From positions 344,012 through 408,011 of the forward strand of contig NW_019091382.1 in NCBI RefSeq assembly GCF_001949145.1: DNA of 64,000 nt, written 5' to 3'. The stretch is from Acanthaster planci. Its lineage: Eukaryota > Echinodermata > Asteroidea > Valvatida > Acanthasteridae. A model generated the notes under the pieces. That model was not told the DNA's origin. It saw only the letters and a program-made list of their open reading frames with translations, and ran no database searches. Of the stretch, positions 23,836 through 37,500 are shown piece by piece. A program made the translations under genes and the position numbers. How positions within the stretch are numbered: position 1 is the first letter of the stretch; each line of letters opens with the position of its first letter.

Positions 23836-24224
23836 GATGTTCCCTCGCCAACAGTCCCGGGCGAATCCACCAAACTTCTCGTTGTATCTCGGCTTATCTT
23901 CAGCAAGATACAAATTGATGAAATCTTCAACAGGACAAATAATGATGCTCGGAAACGCGTTCGAGTTCCCACTGATAAATGGCCGCCTTTTCAATTAAAA
24001 CATGATTAATGTGCACTCATAAGTAGCACGATACATTAAAGCAGATGGTTGGGTAGGCCTACGCTTGTGGCAAAACAATCACATAGCCCCTGAAGTGTTA
24101 TATCTCTTTTTTTGTTAGTTTTGGTGGGAACGACAGCGTCATCCAGTACAAAATTTGAGTACCCGGCGAAATTGTGCCGTGGTCTCCAATCCAGGCGTTT
24201 GGTTTCCCGGCATGGGGTGCTTAC

Positions 24225-24363
24225 CTCGTCTGAAGCCCCCCAGCTAAGAGGTGACGACAAGGCGGCTCAGTTGGCGTCTGCTTGGTTCCGGGACGACTCT
24301 AGAGGTGCTTCACGAGTGTTGGGCACTGCTACACCGACCTGTCCCCTGCAGCCGGTGATCTAG
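24225..24363 (-). other. possible 5' untranslated exon of the receptor
   Basis: On the minus strand a strong donor GACGAG|GTAAGC follows a comparatively GC-rich segment. Acceptor-like AAG sites occur in the 160 bases before the receptor ATG (for example after TATCTTGCTG). This would give a small 5' UTR intron. It is inference from splice-like words only. Confidence 0.2.
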
Positions 24364-26739
24364 GGAAATTAATGAGGTCCGTAGGTTAGACTACCACTCA
24401 CTGGAATCGATGCGATCCCTCTCGAGTTACTATTGAATAATCAGTGCCCCAACATAAAATGAAGGCGTGTTCTACAAAAGAACATCACCATAGACGATAT
24501 TACATGTTTTCCAAGTGTTTTGGTATCCAAGCTCTGGTTTATCCCCCAATCTGAATGATTTTATGGGAGTGCATCGACACTGCGTTAAAAACAATGAATC
24601 TTTCCAAAATCTCCATAACAGTTGGCAAATGAAAATACCACTAGTCAAACGCATCATAACTTTACAGACTCATACACAAGTATTTCGCTTTGTTGTCCCT
24701 TTTTCATACTAAACGGTTCCTACGTTCGGTAACCTGCGTACTATAAGCAGAGGCATTCACCAGGGTCCATGCAGGCTCCCATGTCTGCTAACCATGGAAT
24801 TCGTATGATTTCAATTCCATGCTTAGAGCAATTCACGGAAGTGCGCCAACTCTGTAAGCCCAAAATCTTTTCACAGAATACGCTCGTGCGCATAAGCTTA
24901 AATTTCTCGCTGACCTGTGAAACATGTAGCCTAGTAACCGTTAGCGCGGACGTTTCCGAAAAAGTTAGTGAAAACTAGTTACTTACGGCAATCACCGCCT
25001 GAACTATAAGCCCCCTTCTCCTAAAGCGGCCAATCACAATCGATTTGCGGCATTTTCAGTGAGTTTACATGTTGCTGTTTTCTTCAGCAGTTCCAACCCG
25101 ATAATTTCGATTTACTACTGAAGCTTGGCCCAAATTTCGATTGCAAGACTCGACTATTACGAAGTGCACAGCCCTTCTCCTGGTCAGCTCTCCTCCCGAC
25201 GCCCTCTGACTCATTATCAGCGTCATCCGATTGAATGGCTTCCTTGGCCTATAATATCACGCACCAAGGATGATTCTGAAGATTGCCGCGCTTCCAAGAA
25301 CAAAAAATATGATTAGCGGAGAGGGTAAGGAGGACACAGGCTATAGGCTCTTGGCAGGCAGGCGCCAACCACCGGCTCCCCAATGAAAGCTGCCAGCCTG
25401 GCTCGACAGATTCCGCCCTGACAACCGGACCCCCTTTTCTCCATCGCGTCAGGAGAAAAACATACTTCAACAATAGACCCTTCACATGCTTAAACATGAC
25501 GTGACTGCCTGACAATGATTAAAAAGGCGCGTCTGCGAAGTCGAGGCGCCTGTGCGCGTCTTTCGCGTCACCCGGGGAATGTTTCTCATCCCGTGCGTGT
25601 AGGAATCCTTGACGTCATAGCGAAAACATGGGGCAGGACAGTTGGCAGAATTTGAACCAATCGCAAGCAAGAGCCGACTAAGGACGGCGGTTCAATAAGC
25701 TACGCTATATCTGATTGGACTATTAAAACCTGACGCGACGAACCTTGATTGTTGATTTTGCTTGCCTGAAAACACTTTTTGAAGACATAAAACTGTCAGT
25801 CATAGATGAATTCATATGTTGTGTTTTTTTTACACACGGTATGCACTCAAATCTTTGGGTACATACACGGTCTGTCGGGTCACATACGCTGATGTACATT
25901 GCCTAAATATTTCATCTTGGAGTGAGTTCCAGTTAGGACGTAGAAGACATTCCTGCGACGGTTGCGCCATTTCATGTGCGAACACGGGGATTGGCGGTGG
26001 CCTAATTTCCAGCCGTCCACACCCAGTTCAGCGTTATATTGCTGTGGGCAGCCTGAAGGACGCAATCAACCCCCCCCCGTCACATCACGTGCAGTACCCG
26101 TAATTGATTCAGGATTTGCGTCCGGTGGATTCGAGAAAACACAAACATCAGAATAACGAAGCGAGGAACTTGTCAGGGGAAAGGTTTAACCGGATAAAAT
26201 GTCGAGATTCGTTGGCCGTGAAAAAATTCAACTGGAGCCAAGTAAGAATTGGAAAGGCACAGACATGGAGACCCTGCTGCCGTTGATTGAACCGGCGCGT
26301 AATTAGGATTTAGACTCCCCCTCCAGCAGTATGTGGCAAGCAGGAAGCTGATTCCATCAAAATTCGATCACAGGTCAATTCACAAGTTCGATCACTGGAG
26401 CTGAAAAGTAAAGTGAGTGGATAGCTTCGTTAAAGGTGAAACAGCTTTTCACTTTAACCTTTAAAGAACCGTGGGCAGAATCCACCCGGGCCATTTTCCC
26501 TGAAATCGTCGCGCTGTTTTTTTTTCTTTTTCTGAAAAAAAAAGAATTCAGGAATTTTGCAAACTAATGTATGTCGGTCATTTTGACACACCGTTTTTAT
26601 GACAAGACATTCCGTTCTCTCGCTAAACTCATCCTTCCTTTAGCCAATGGTGAACACATATAGTCTATCTGTTTACGTGCTCAATGCACGCAGGCTGACG
26701 CACGTGTGGCCTCGAACTTCAAATGACCCAATAAGATAA
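24364..26739. other. intergenic, short hairpin only
   Basis: No gene was recognised. CATGGAATT at 24793-24801 pairs perfectly with AATTCCATG at 24813-24821. Other frames are short and unconvincing. Confidence 0.45.
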
Positions 26740-26931
26740 ACCGAAGTGAATACGTCACGTGCACAATTAGTGTGTAAAAGGCATTAGCATAGAGTACCGA
26801 AGTATGACGTCACTGTGAACCAGAAAGTGCAAACGAATGGCGTACGTGCGCGTGTTGGTTTAGGCGCTGGTTCTCGCTAATGCCTTTTGACTTTTACACC
26901 CTAATTGTGCGCGTGACGTATTCACTTCGGT
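26740..26931. repeat. foldback inverted repeat, about 50-base arms
   Basis: ACCGAAGTGAATACGTCACG on the left (from 26740) is matched by CGTGACGTATTCACTTCGGT on the right (to 26931). The complementarity continues through GCACAATTAG and AAAAGGCATTAGC, with a few indels in the right arm. The loop is about 85 bases and contains a further CCGAAGT and a TGACGTCA-like word. The structure is MITE-like or a recent palindromic duplication. Confidence 0.75.
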
Positions 26932-29900
26932 ACTCAATACCTTGAATGTGAGTTTAAACAGCACAGTCTTATCGGCAGTAAATGTTTTTACGTGCATGCA
27001 AAGTTTCAGAAAGCACAGCCGCGAGTTCTTGGCGAGCAACACCGTCCCCTCGGCTGTTATATGGTACGGAAAATGCTTCTCAGGGTTAAGACTGGGCAAC
27101 TTGTGAGGACCTGTGATGATCTTGTGCGGACCTGTGGTAGACTTCAGAGGACTTGTAACTAGCAAGCGAGGACTTGCAAAGGGCTCAACCACAACGCTTG
27201 TTTTGTGGCCCTCAATTCACTTGAAATTCATATGCCTTTCTGCACCCCTTCCTTTCACCATCTGCGGGGTTGGTGAGTCAAAACTAGCACCTTCGGCGCT
27301 TTACGGTGGACTCCCACGCTTCAACCTGTTCCCTTCAACAAATGAGCAAAACACCATTGATCGCTGCTCATTAATTAACCGTACTGAGACCTCAAGCCTC
27401 GCTCTCGGGTGCCCGGGCCCACACCCACGCAACACACCAAAGCACCGACACATACTTGTCCCCAGTTACCAACCGCGAAACCCATTAAAACTATCGAGCA
27501 CAGGTGACGCACTCCAAAGAACTAGAACTTCACCTGCTTGTGGTCGAGACTATAGTGCGCCCGGTTGCATTTTTTATCAGAGTACGAATCGATTTAATGT
27601 CATAGAGAGTCCCTTGCTATATCAGTAGGGTTTTCCTAAACTGTTTCAGTGGTATAGATTCGGGTCAACAGTTTGAAAAAGCGCCAAATTGACATTGTTA
27701 GTCGCCTGAAACCAGACCTACTGGATTTACTATCCTCAGGCATAGTCGTTCAAAATTAAGCCTAACAGGGCTGCCACACGAACACCTTTTTGGTCTGAAA
27801 TCACTACTCCCACGTCGAACCCTTCGAGTTGGAAACATGCTTCTTGTGCATGCACGTTTTGACCCGGAATCAATTTATCGAATTGTCTGGATTTTCGGCA
27901 AACCAGCAACGGATTTCAGGATAATTGAGTGAACTCATTAAATTATCCCAGTTTATAAATCTCAGCAGTTGTTAATTCAGTGCCAACAGTGGATTTTTGT
28001 TGAATGTTATTAATAAGTCACACTACCGTCCAAAAAAAAACGAACTTTCCCTGGTGCTATAAAGTAGTGGTGCTATACAACCCAGTCCTCCTCTCGAAGA
28101 TGACAGTAATAACAAAGCTACGATATGCAGAGATAAATGATGGGGGCGCAAGGGAATGCAGAGTATCAGAGTTTAATAAAAAGCTTGGCTGCATCTGTGG
28201 GCAGGAGGCATCTCTAGGAGGATTGGAATTGACCCCTAGATGGCAGAGTTCCAATGCCGTGATCGATCCCAATGAAATGAACATTCGAATGAAACGAACA
28301 GAAAGGACCCTGACGAGATATCCGGCACTCCGATCACACACACCCTTCATTCCCTGGAGTGTCCTCCGATACCCCCTCCATAGCATCTGTCTGCATCACC
28401 GTTTGCCCTTGCGACGAGCTGAACTGGTCTGCCGTGCTTCGTTTCTCTCCTCCCGTGACATTATCAGGCTTGTCCAGGTTCGTAACCCGATTCCTTTTCA
28501 CCTCCTAGCCGGCCACCGTTCACAACGATCGGTGCAGGTCCATCTAACCCCCCGGGGAAAACCCGCGCAGACAGCTCGCCGATCGCGCTCAAGTTAGGAG
28601 GAGCAAGTTTACACACGTCAAGACGCAGCTGAGACAGGCTTTTTTTCTTGATTGGAAAGGAAAGGTTGTGTTAACAAGGTTCATTACATTCCATGCCGTT
28701 GTGATCTATTACTTCTGAACGCCTCCCTGTTTCCTGTTACGGACATATATCTCCTGAGTGTTATCGTTAGCGAGTAGTGTCAACCGCTCATCCACAACTA
28801 ATGCAAGCTCGCCATATGTTCTGGAGTAGTGCCAGTTTCAGTTATTTTGATATCCCTTGTCTCTTTTTGGTAAATATCTTTTCTCGAATTTTGTTTATGT
28901 TTCATCTAATTAACCCCTAAATCAATACCTCGGATCTGCTTGGTACCAAAACTGTAACAATCTGTTTCGGCCTTGGTGTCGGCAAACTTTGTTACGTGTA
29001 GCAAATTTAGTTTCGATGTTCTCATAGTCAGCAGGTCAATATATTTCATTAGTTATTTGAGACCTGGTCTCGTTCTGCTGTTGTTCAGCCTTGCAGGGAT
29101 CCATTTGTTTACTCCTGTTTGCTGTGTGTTCTCTGGAATGTAGGCCTATGTTGGTGTGTACAGGCCTGTCATGATACATAGTGTGGACCTCTGCACAAAC
29201 GAAGTCCACATAAAGTAAGGTATGATGGCGTTGTGTGGACTTGGACACGTCCACACAATGTTTTCCCTTCTCTGACAAAGTTTCAGAAGCATTTTGGGTC
29301 AAGGTTATCGGTAGCAAAATGAAGAGGAACAGTCCATGAAATCATCATAAAAAATCCAGCTCGAAGGAGTTATCCTAGTGGGAGAAAAAGGAACATTTAC
29401 CTAAACCACAGGACAACAAAGGAATGTCCACACTTCGTATGTAAAACAAGTGTGTATGATCCTACCTAACCAATCCAATTATAAGTGTTATCTATCTGTC
29501 GTGCCTTTCCAAACAACTCACTTAATCCGTCTTCCTTCTCCGTTCTTCAGTTGTCCTCTCCCAAAGCCTCTCACCTCTTTAACCTCGTCGAGATCCGAAC
29601 TCAAAATGAGACAAACACTTCGACGCGGTGAGTGACGAAAGACGCGAGAGGGTCTCACTCTCTCGCTCCGTGGATGACAAGCCGCTTTCTCTCCCGATAA
29701 ACAGATTTGAATGACGGGGGCTTTAGTGAGCTTCCGGTGGGGGCACGCACGGTATACGTGCCTCGTGTACGATCACCTGTCACCATCCAAACGATTGGTT
29801 CATAAGAACCCTTTTTAGGCAGACCTTGAAAAAAATCTCAATATCAGTGGCGGTTAGTCAAGAAAGATGTTTTTGCTATGTAAAAATGTTAGATATCAGA

Positions 29901-32900
29901 GGCTACATCGAAGCATGCGCTTACATTTCCAATAATTGTTGCTGTTTCATCATTATTGTAAGCGTTCTAGATCACTTCTGTTATGAACCTGTTCCACATT
30001 TTTACGAGTAAATTGATGACCTGTCTTTTTTTGATCCTGAAGATTCGTGACTAATATTCCGTCGTCGAGTAATTTCCGAAGAATTACAAGTATTAAAGAA
30101 GAATTCATCACTGGAGGATCTTGCGAAAGACTGCAAGTAATGAAAGATTTGATTAATACCTTGGCAGTACGAGTACCATACGAAGACATCTCCCAACCAG
30201 TGTCCGATGTTAAAGGTTTGCTTGCACGCAATTTTTGTCCCATTGCTTATTGCCTATTGTACCAACCCAAGAAGAGCTGGGCTACAAGATGTTTTCTGCG
30301 TCTTTGGAATAACGCATTTTTATTGTCTTGTCCAGTTTTCGGAGTTGCCGAGGCTGATTATGGACACAGGCAGTCCTTTGAAGCGAGATTAGAAATGTCT
30401 AAAAAAAGTTGTTCGAAAAGCGGTTTCTTGCATTTAGACGCACGTCCTGGCTGTCAAACTTTGGCTTTCGAAAACATCGATTAAATTTTTATCCATAATT
30501 CCGTTTCTTAGGTGGGGGGGGGGTTCGTTACACTGTAACCGTGTGGTCTGACAGCCGAATGAGGCGGGCAACATTATTGAGGGTCCGTCCCCGCCACATC
30601 CTAGTGAAGATAAGAATGGTATTTTGACCATGGGGTCTTGACGAGACGAGACACACGGCTAGAAACAACTGCCCCGAATCTCTGGGATAGGTAGGGTAAC
30701 TTCGCTGTCTCCTTGTTGCGCGTCGCTGTGGAGGAATTTCTCGTGCACTTTGATCCCGCCTCACGCCGTCTTGACAAGACTGAGACATTGCATCGCCATG
30801 CCAACTGTTTTGATAACTCCGCGAGATTCTGAATCGGTTTTTAAACTATCACCCCTTGACCGAAGCACAGGCGCCTGGTTTTCTTTTATTGAAGCAGAAT
30901 ATCCTAAATTTAACATTTCAGTTTCCAAACTTCATTAATTTCACTGACCATTCACGTCACAGGTGTGATAAAAGTCGGTCACGTGCTGCATGCACTCAAA
31001 GAGCATTGATATTTTAAAACATTTCATAGGCCCTATTTTGAAATTTTTAATTTGATATCTTAATGTGTCTTTTTCATTTACCTTAAAACTCTGCTAATCT
31101 GTAAAGTGCCTTGAACAATTGTTGATTCCGAGCCGTGGGGATGGACAGTAATGTCATTTTCACTTGATCAGTCAAGAGGAAAAAAACAACGGGGATGTTA
31201 CAACCACCATCTCCTACTCAAAACATCGGTTTTTCTTTAAAACTATTTAGATGTAACAATCTGTAACAAAGAGGGTACAAACAATTCCAATTGCCAACGG
31301 AAAAGTGAATGAAATCCTGTGGAACCGCCCAACTACAAAAACCCATACACTTCTGCACTGCTTTCGTGAAAACCAACCATCATGACGTCAAGGATAGGGG
31401 AGCATTCCTTTTTTAAAACCGTTCGCAAGACGGTATAGCAATAAGACCCAAGCCACTCCCTACCCCAGCTCAGAGACGATGGCACGCACGGCTCTTACTT
31501 TAACTTAACATCCGTCCGACAAATCGGTTCAGGCACTCATCCATGTCGGAATAATTTAATCATAACAAGGCTGCGTAGTTGCACTATGGAGCTTGAAATG
31601 AGATTACTCGCTTGCCACCAAGCTCTGGTTAGAGAGCATGCCGAGGTTTAATAACTTCAAAATGAAATAAATGCCAGGCCCAGCTGAGATAGATAGGGCG
31701 CTATCTCATCAAAACATGTGGGTTGTAAACCGACTTTGGGCGTCACGTTATTCAGAAAGAGTTTTTTCACCAAGGTCGAGCCCAACGAGACAGCTGGACG
31801 CGCGCCCACGTAGTGAATGATGCCGACGCCATGTTCACAGCTCGATGGCGCGGCAACGTGCACCATGACGACTGGGCTGCGGCCCAAGGTTTTGATCCGA
31901 ACGAGCTACTAGAAGGTTTTTTTGCAGTGGGGGGTGTGGCTAGACAGCTCAGCACTGAGGAGAGGAGAGGAGAGGAGAGGGGGTCGTTACGCCCTCAGTT
32001 GGCAGTACTTTAAGTAAAAGAGAAATCTCATGACAATAATACACGCACAATTTAGTGGCATATGGCCACTTGATTGAACACATTTGCTCGCCGAAATTCC
32101 TTGTTCAACAACATTAATAAATATTTGAATTATGAGAATACTGAAGATTCGTAAGCCACCGCACTGGTGGATGTAGTCTTAAATCAAGGCGTTTTTCGGG
32201 AATCATACCTTCCCTTTTAATTCTATTTAAAGGACCAACTCTGACAGCCGATGTGAGCTAACCTAATTATAGATAGTGACCATGAACGACCATTTTTAGA
32301 GGGAACAGTCATCGACCAAGTACGAATTATAAAACGGCTTGAAACTGGGACTGCCATGGGTCCTGTCAGCGCGATGCGCCAAACACATATGCGAAGATGC
32401 TTGCTTTATAACGGGGATCGCACAGAATGTTTTTCAATCACGAACTTTGAATTTAACGCCTTGAATGCAGCCTATGAGCCACATATTTTTGAATCCTCTT
32501 CAGACGCCTATGCTTCTGTTGGACCGCAGAACCTTTGAGAAGGACCAAAGATATATCTGACCGAGGAGTGTTATTCATGTAGTTATTATCCTCTTAAAGT
32601 TCAATTCGCTGGTGAAGAAGTCAATTTCTAAAAATTCCAAAATGACAGGGTTACAGACACCATTAAAATTAATTAGTAATGGGATTGGAGACCTGGTAAA
32701 CAGACGCATTTATGAGGATTTTTCCCCGCTTAGCGGGGAACTGAGTGGAATCAGTCGAAAGAATTCTTACAATCGAGAATTCGGGTTTGATTTTACAAAC
32801 CGCTCTGAAGGAAAAGAAGACGTTTAACAAAAACCAAAAACCAAAAAAAGGGTGGTCAATACTTCTTGATAATTGTGGTATTCAACACAGCATTCACAAT

Positions 32901-34549
32901 GTAGAGGAGAAAAAAAGGGGCAGGCAAATCATTTTTTTTTTTCAGAAATTACCCCCTACTTCAGTGATGTCTATGCGTAGGCCTTCTTGAATACACTCCC
33001 GAAGAAATCTTTCGACTCCGACATTGTTCCACGCTTAGTGCGATCCAACTATTGTGGCAGACAGCAGAACTTGACTCAGAGGTGGTACTGTAAAAGTAAA
33101 GCAGGACATGTCTTGCCTTAACTGTTGGCTTTTCGTATTCCGCGCCGCCCAATCGTGAAATTTTAGCGTTGCGATTCAGGCCGCATAAAAGCCGGCTGAT
33201 CAGACCTCGGTTGGTGTGGTGGCCCGGTAGCTATCGGGTCTGTCTTGTTTAATTAATCTGGAGCATTCTTGCATGGATAGGAAAACATTCTCCCTTGGGC
33301 CTAGATTCCGGGATAACTCAAGCAGAATGTTTGAGTTAATCAGTCTACCAAAGTGCACACTGACACCATGCAATAATATTCATTATATATTCTGTCCACA
33401 TTCCACTCACTTTGGATAAACACTTCATAGCCTTGAGCCGTTTGAATGTGTGATGATTTATTCATCTACTTGGGACATCTTAGTCGCTTGGTGGCAGCAA
33501 ACACACTTGGGAAATATTCTAACTTTGAGCTTGCGCCTGAAATGATCATTTGTAGAGGACAGGTGTAACTTAAAATGTGTGAAAGCTGTGGATGTGGCTA
33601 TAGAAGCTGCATACTCCTACAACTAAACCTGAACATTTTGATGATCGTCTCTCTGTAGATCAGGCTTTGGGGCAATGGGTTCACGAGCGAGAAACCTTAA
33701 AATTTGGTTCACACCATCCTTAAAAAATAATGTATTTTCATACAGATCAACAATTACAAAACGCAAAAAGCTGGACAAACAAGCCATATAAATGAGTCTT
33801 TGAGTGACAGGCTATTTACTTCCGGAATCGTGCGTGAAAGGAGTTTTCTGCATTGCTGAGTCTGCACCCGAGTTAATCTCCTTGATTAAGTTATGGAAGC
33901 TCGTCTACTATACACACGTGAATGGTTGTGATATCGACCCGTGCAAATCATACATCGGGTAAGATCCCACCGTACGGCGGACAAACAATGTCGCAAAGGG
34001 TCAAGGGCAGTATGGTTTGTCGATGTATGTCTTTGTCTTATACGTTTTTTGTACGCTTTTCATAACCAAGGAGCTTGTTTGTTAAGTGCCTCACTTGTCG
34101 TAAAAAGGTCGTCTACTCCGCCGCCACAAGTGGCTCCAGTGCGTCCTATTTTAGTTGTAATTAAATTTTAGAAGTTATTGGCTCTCCTTCAAAGATTTCA
34201 GCTGCATTTTTCTAAACTCTCGTTTCATGGCTAGGAGATAACGTTCTCCTCTTTCACTTACGGAAACACACCGCTGAGTTTGATATCTTAATTATACAGA
34301 CACTATGCGGGTGAAAACACCGACCTTTGATTTCCATTCAGCAAGACACAGAAGTAGTCTAGTTTAAACTCCCATCCAGTAAGTAAACCTAATTTTAAAG
34401 ATTGGTATGGTACGGTATTACCCCATCTGCTTTCATATAAGCATAGATATATGTATGTCTAATATATTACGTACACAGTTGTAATGAAGCCATTGCGGTA
34501 TATTTCTTTCTTCGCTGACAGTTAATATGAAAACGCATCATTTTCACAT
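26932..34549. other. intergenic, no recognised gene
   Basis: The largest frames (27113-27628, 171 codons, and 28004-28597, 197 codons, both plus) show no domain, signal peptide or family resemblance, have mixed composition and are overlapped by frames on the other strand. Other contents are a perfect hairpin at 29231-29258, a G run near 30512 and a short GGAGA microsatellite near 31956-31980. Confidence 0.4.
29231..29258. repeat. perfect 10-bp hairpin
   Basis: TTGTGTGGAC is followed by an 8-base loop and GTCCACACAA. Related GTGGAC/GTCCAC words also occur at about 29180, 29206 and 29425, so the local motif is repeated. Confidence 0.6.
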
Positions 34550-34574
34550 ATCCTGGTTTACGTAAAACCAGGAT
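34550..34574. repeat. perfect 10-bp hairpin
   Basis: ATCCTGGTTT is followed by ACGTA and AAACCAGGAT, a perfect 10-base stem with a 5-base loop. There is no adjacent gene or poly-T run to indicate a terminator or microRNA-length stem. Confidence 0.6.
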
Positions 34575-37500
34575 GTCACGGCAGTGATATGGCCTGACTA
34601 ACATCAGTAAACACAATCATAACGCAATATGCCAAGTCGAGTCTAGGGTCTGCTTCCCCTCATTATCAGAAACAGAGTTTATACCAATCTTCAAACATGA
34701 TTTCATTGGTTGATTTTCATGGACCGGTGTATTATTGGCTCACGTCACAGAATTACGCTGTTCAGTTGGACACCACTGCAACTATCTATGGCAAAAATAG
34801 GGTGTTCCAGCTATTCTCGTAGACATGCAGTTCGTCTCAGATCTTCAAGAGAACGTTCACTGTAAGTCTACTGAACGTTGATGGACCTGCCCATTAGAGC
34901 GATCCCATTCCATGGAAGGAAGGATGGAAACCACTCGAAGGGAACTTGATACTCGAATATGAATTTTAATGGTCTTGTCCCCTGTTTCAAAGTCTTTGAT
35001 GCAGGGAGAAGAGAGTGCTGATGCATTTCAATTAGAACTGATTGGAGTATAATCTCCATTAAAAAGTACAATCAAACCATTTATTTGTACGATAAGCTAT
35101 CAACTTTCCTTTTACCCATATTTAAATGCTTATTTCAGGAATTAGTTTCATTTTTGGTGACAAAGCCAATTGTGACCATTAATGATCTAGTTTTTTCTTC
35201 TCTATAAAGATTTCGTTTCAAGATCGCTACCAAGTTTGTACGCACGCATGTCTCTTTTCAGCGATTGCTTGTGTTTAATTAAGTAGAAATAAAATTCCCC
35301 GCTGAAAAGGGAGTCGTTTACATTGTTGGCAAATTATCCTCTTGGGATAATTATATTTAACGAATCTTGAGGTCTTGAGATAGAGAGAAGAATGAGTAAT
35401 ATTCTTAATTTCTTTTTGCGAAACGGCAAAAGCCATAAATTACTAAATCGAACACAACGAAAAGAATATGGTACGCATCCCTTAATTACTGTTCCGAAAT
35501 CTTTCCCTTGCAAAAGTGAAGTCCATACATTCTTCACAAGTATAGACTTTGAAGTTTTTATGGACAGGATACAGAGGCTATAAATTTGTCCAAATGGAGT
35601 ACAAGACGGCGCCAGAATTTGTCTCATTAACCACGTCGGTGTCGGATACCCGCGGGCATAAATTTCCCACGGTGTGGTTATGATACTGCTCTCCAAAACG
35701 GCCCCTCGGGTGCGTCTTCTAATTGACCTCTTACAAGAGACCGCGTCGCACCTGGGATGCTTACGGCAGAGAGATTTACACCCTGGGAGCGAACAATCTC
35801 GAAGAATCTACCGGATGCTTTACTCTTGTCTTCAGCCATAAATAAGCACATGGTGGCGCAGATCCAAAATCCTGTCCGTAAAATTGATACTGACTTCCGG
35901 AGAAAGGTGTTTTCACATAATTATTAGATTAGTGCATGATGTATTTACATCTCCTCGAAACTCGAGCAGTTGTTGACAGTTTGATATGTTGACCACCATT
36001 TTGGCGTCGTCATGGTTTTAGAATCTTAGTTAGAATCCTAAAAATCATTTCAGCCACTGTAAAGAACGGCAAATCATTATATTGGCATTTACTGGTTGTT
36101 CTCAACGGCATGGACTTATTCTGTCATGCTGAAATACACAATCCTTAAAGTTATTATGTGCTTGGTCTGTTACCGGTTTTCACCAAGCCATAATGGCAGA
36201 AAGCGTTAAGGGTGCCAGTGGGAATGCACTCACAATTTGCCATCCTAGAAGCTCCAGAAAATCCAGTTTCTGTTTCCTGTTGAGCCGGGACTTTTCTTCT
36301 TTCTGTCTTTTTTTCTGAAAATGAATACCCAAAATACCGGTCCCCCTCCCCGAAATACGCACACTGACAAGCACGCTACACTGTGATTCGCTATCCCAGC
36401 GCTTGATAAAAAAATGCCATCTTCCAGCAAAAATACGTGCGCTTCCGACATCATACAATTATGAGTCAGAAAATCGACGTAACATTTGGACAAGCAGGCA
36501 AAAATAAATGAGCCCAGGGAGTGTAACAGAGACAACAGCACTAGACCTTTCTCCGTATCAATTGAAAATGTAGCGGCATTCTCGGTTCTCGGGCTTTCCG
36601 GTGCGGATGTGTGACGGTACTATACCAGGCAAGATATTGGACGGAGGGGTACCCCCCCGTACCTGCCCAATCCCAATACACACTCTAGACTATTGTTACC
36701 TAACACATCCCCCCAGAAGTCTGTTAAGAATTCCTGAGATTCCGATCAAACAATGACCAACACAAAGGCGGGGGGGGGTTCTCTCCGTCCCATATCTTGC
36801 TTCAAATGGACGGTACATTCAACCTTGTTCTCGGGTATGACGGAAAAGGAGATAAGGCGAGCCGGTTTAACACACATAAATAAACGTCTGGTGCTTGGCC
36901 TACGTACGTGGACACAATAACATCCTTGAGAAAAACGTTAACTAGGCCACAAAAGGTCACTTTAACATTACATTGAAAACTGCAATGTTTAAATCAGCGG
37001 GGTACCTTCTGAATCTTTGCTCTACGTCAGAATTAGTCTCAGAATGTTACCAAAGAGCCTGTTGAAAACAGAACATGGAAACTTTCCTGACATGTAGTAA
37101 GTGAGACATTTTTCAATTAATGACCACCAGTTTAAACCCGAAGAAGGACAAAACGCTTGTTTTCTTACCTTAAGGGTGTGAGTAGAGCTTATTTCCTCAA
37201 ATGGTTGGCCAATAAACACCTGATTTATTTGACTGTAGTGACTGTGAACTCGGCGCTGCCGTTGCTCAAAGTGGTCACTGGACGTGTTGCACGAGACACA
37301 AAATCTCCTGAGGAAGAGGTCTTTGTACGCTTCGAGTCAATAAAAACCGGATAAGCAGGTCCCAGAGATACCGTAACAAAAGGAGGGGATATATTGACAA
37401 TTTTCTTTTTGCGGAAAAGTAGTGAGTTAATTAAAAAAAAACTCCGACGCTTCGCGTCCACCGGCTCCCGAAGCGGCCTGGTGGGTTGGTTGGCGGGGTT

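Noticed and set aside
23836-23994. 53-codon upstream extension of the receptor frame
   Set aside because: It begins with a non-ATG codon and has no signal peptide. The internal ATG at 23835 gives a normal short receptor N terminus with a glycosylation site.
27113-28597. Two long plus-strand frames (171 and 197 codons)
   Set aside because: No domains or paralogy. Part of the second is overlapped by a minus-strand frame, and there is no splice or polyadenylation context to favour a gene.
30047-30484. 145-codon plus-strand frame
   Set aside because: Another frame over the same bases also looks protein-like (EELQVLKKNSSLEDLAKDC) but ends in stops. It may be a degenerate element, and neither reading matches a family I recognise.
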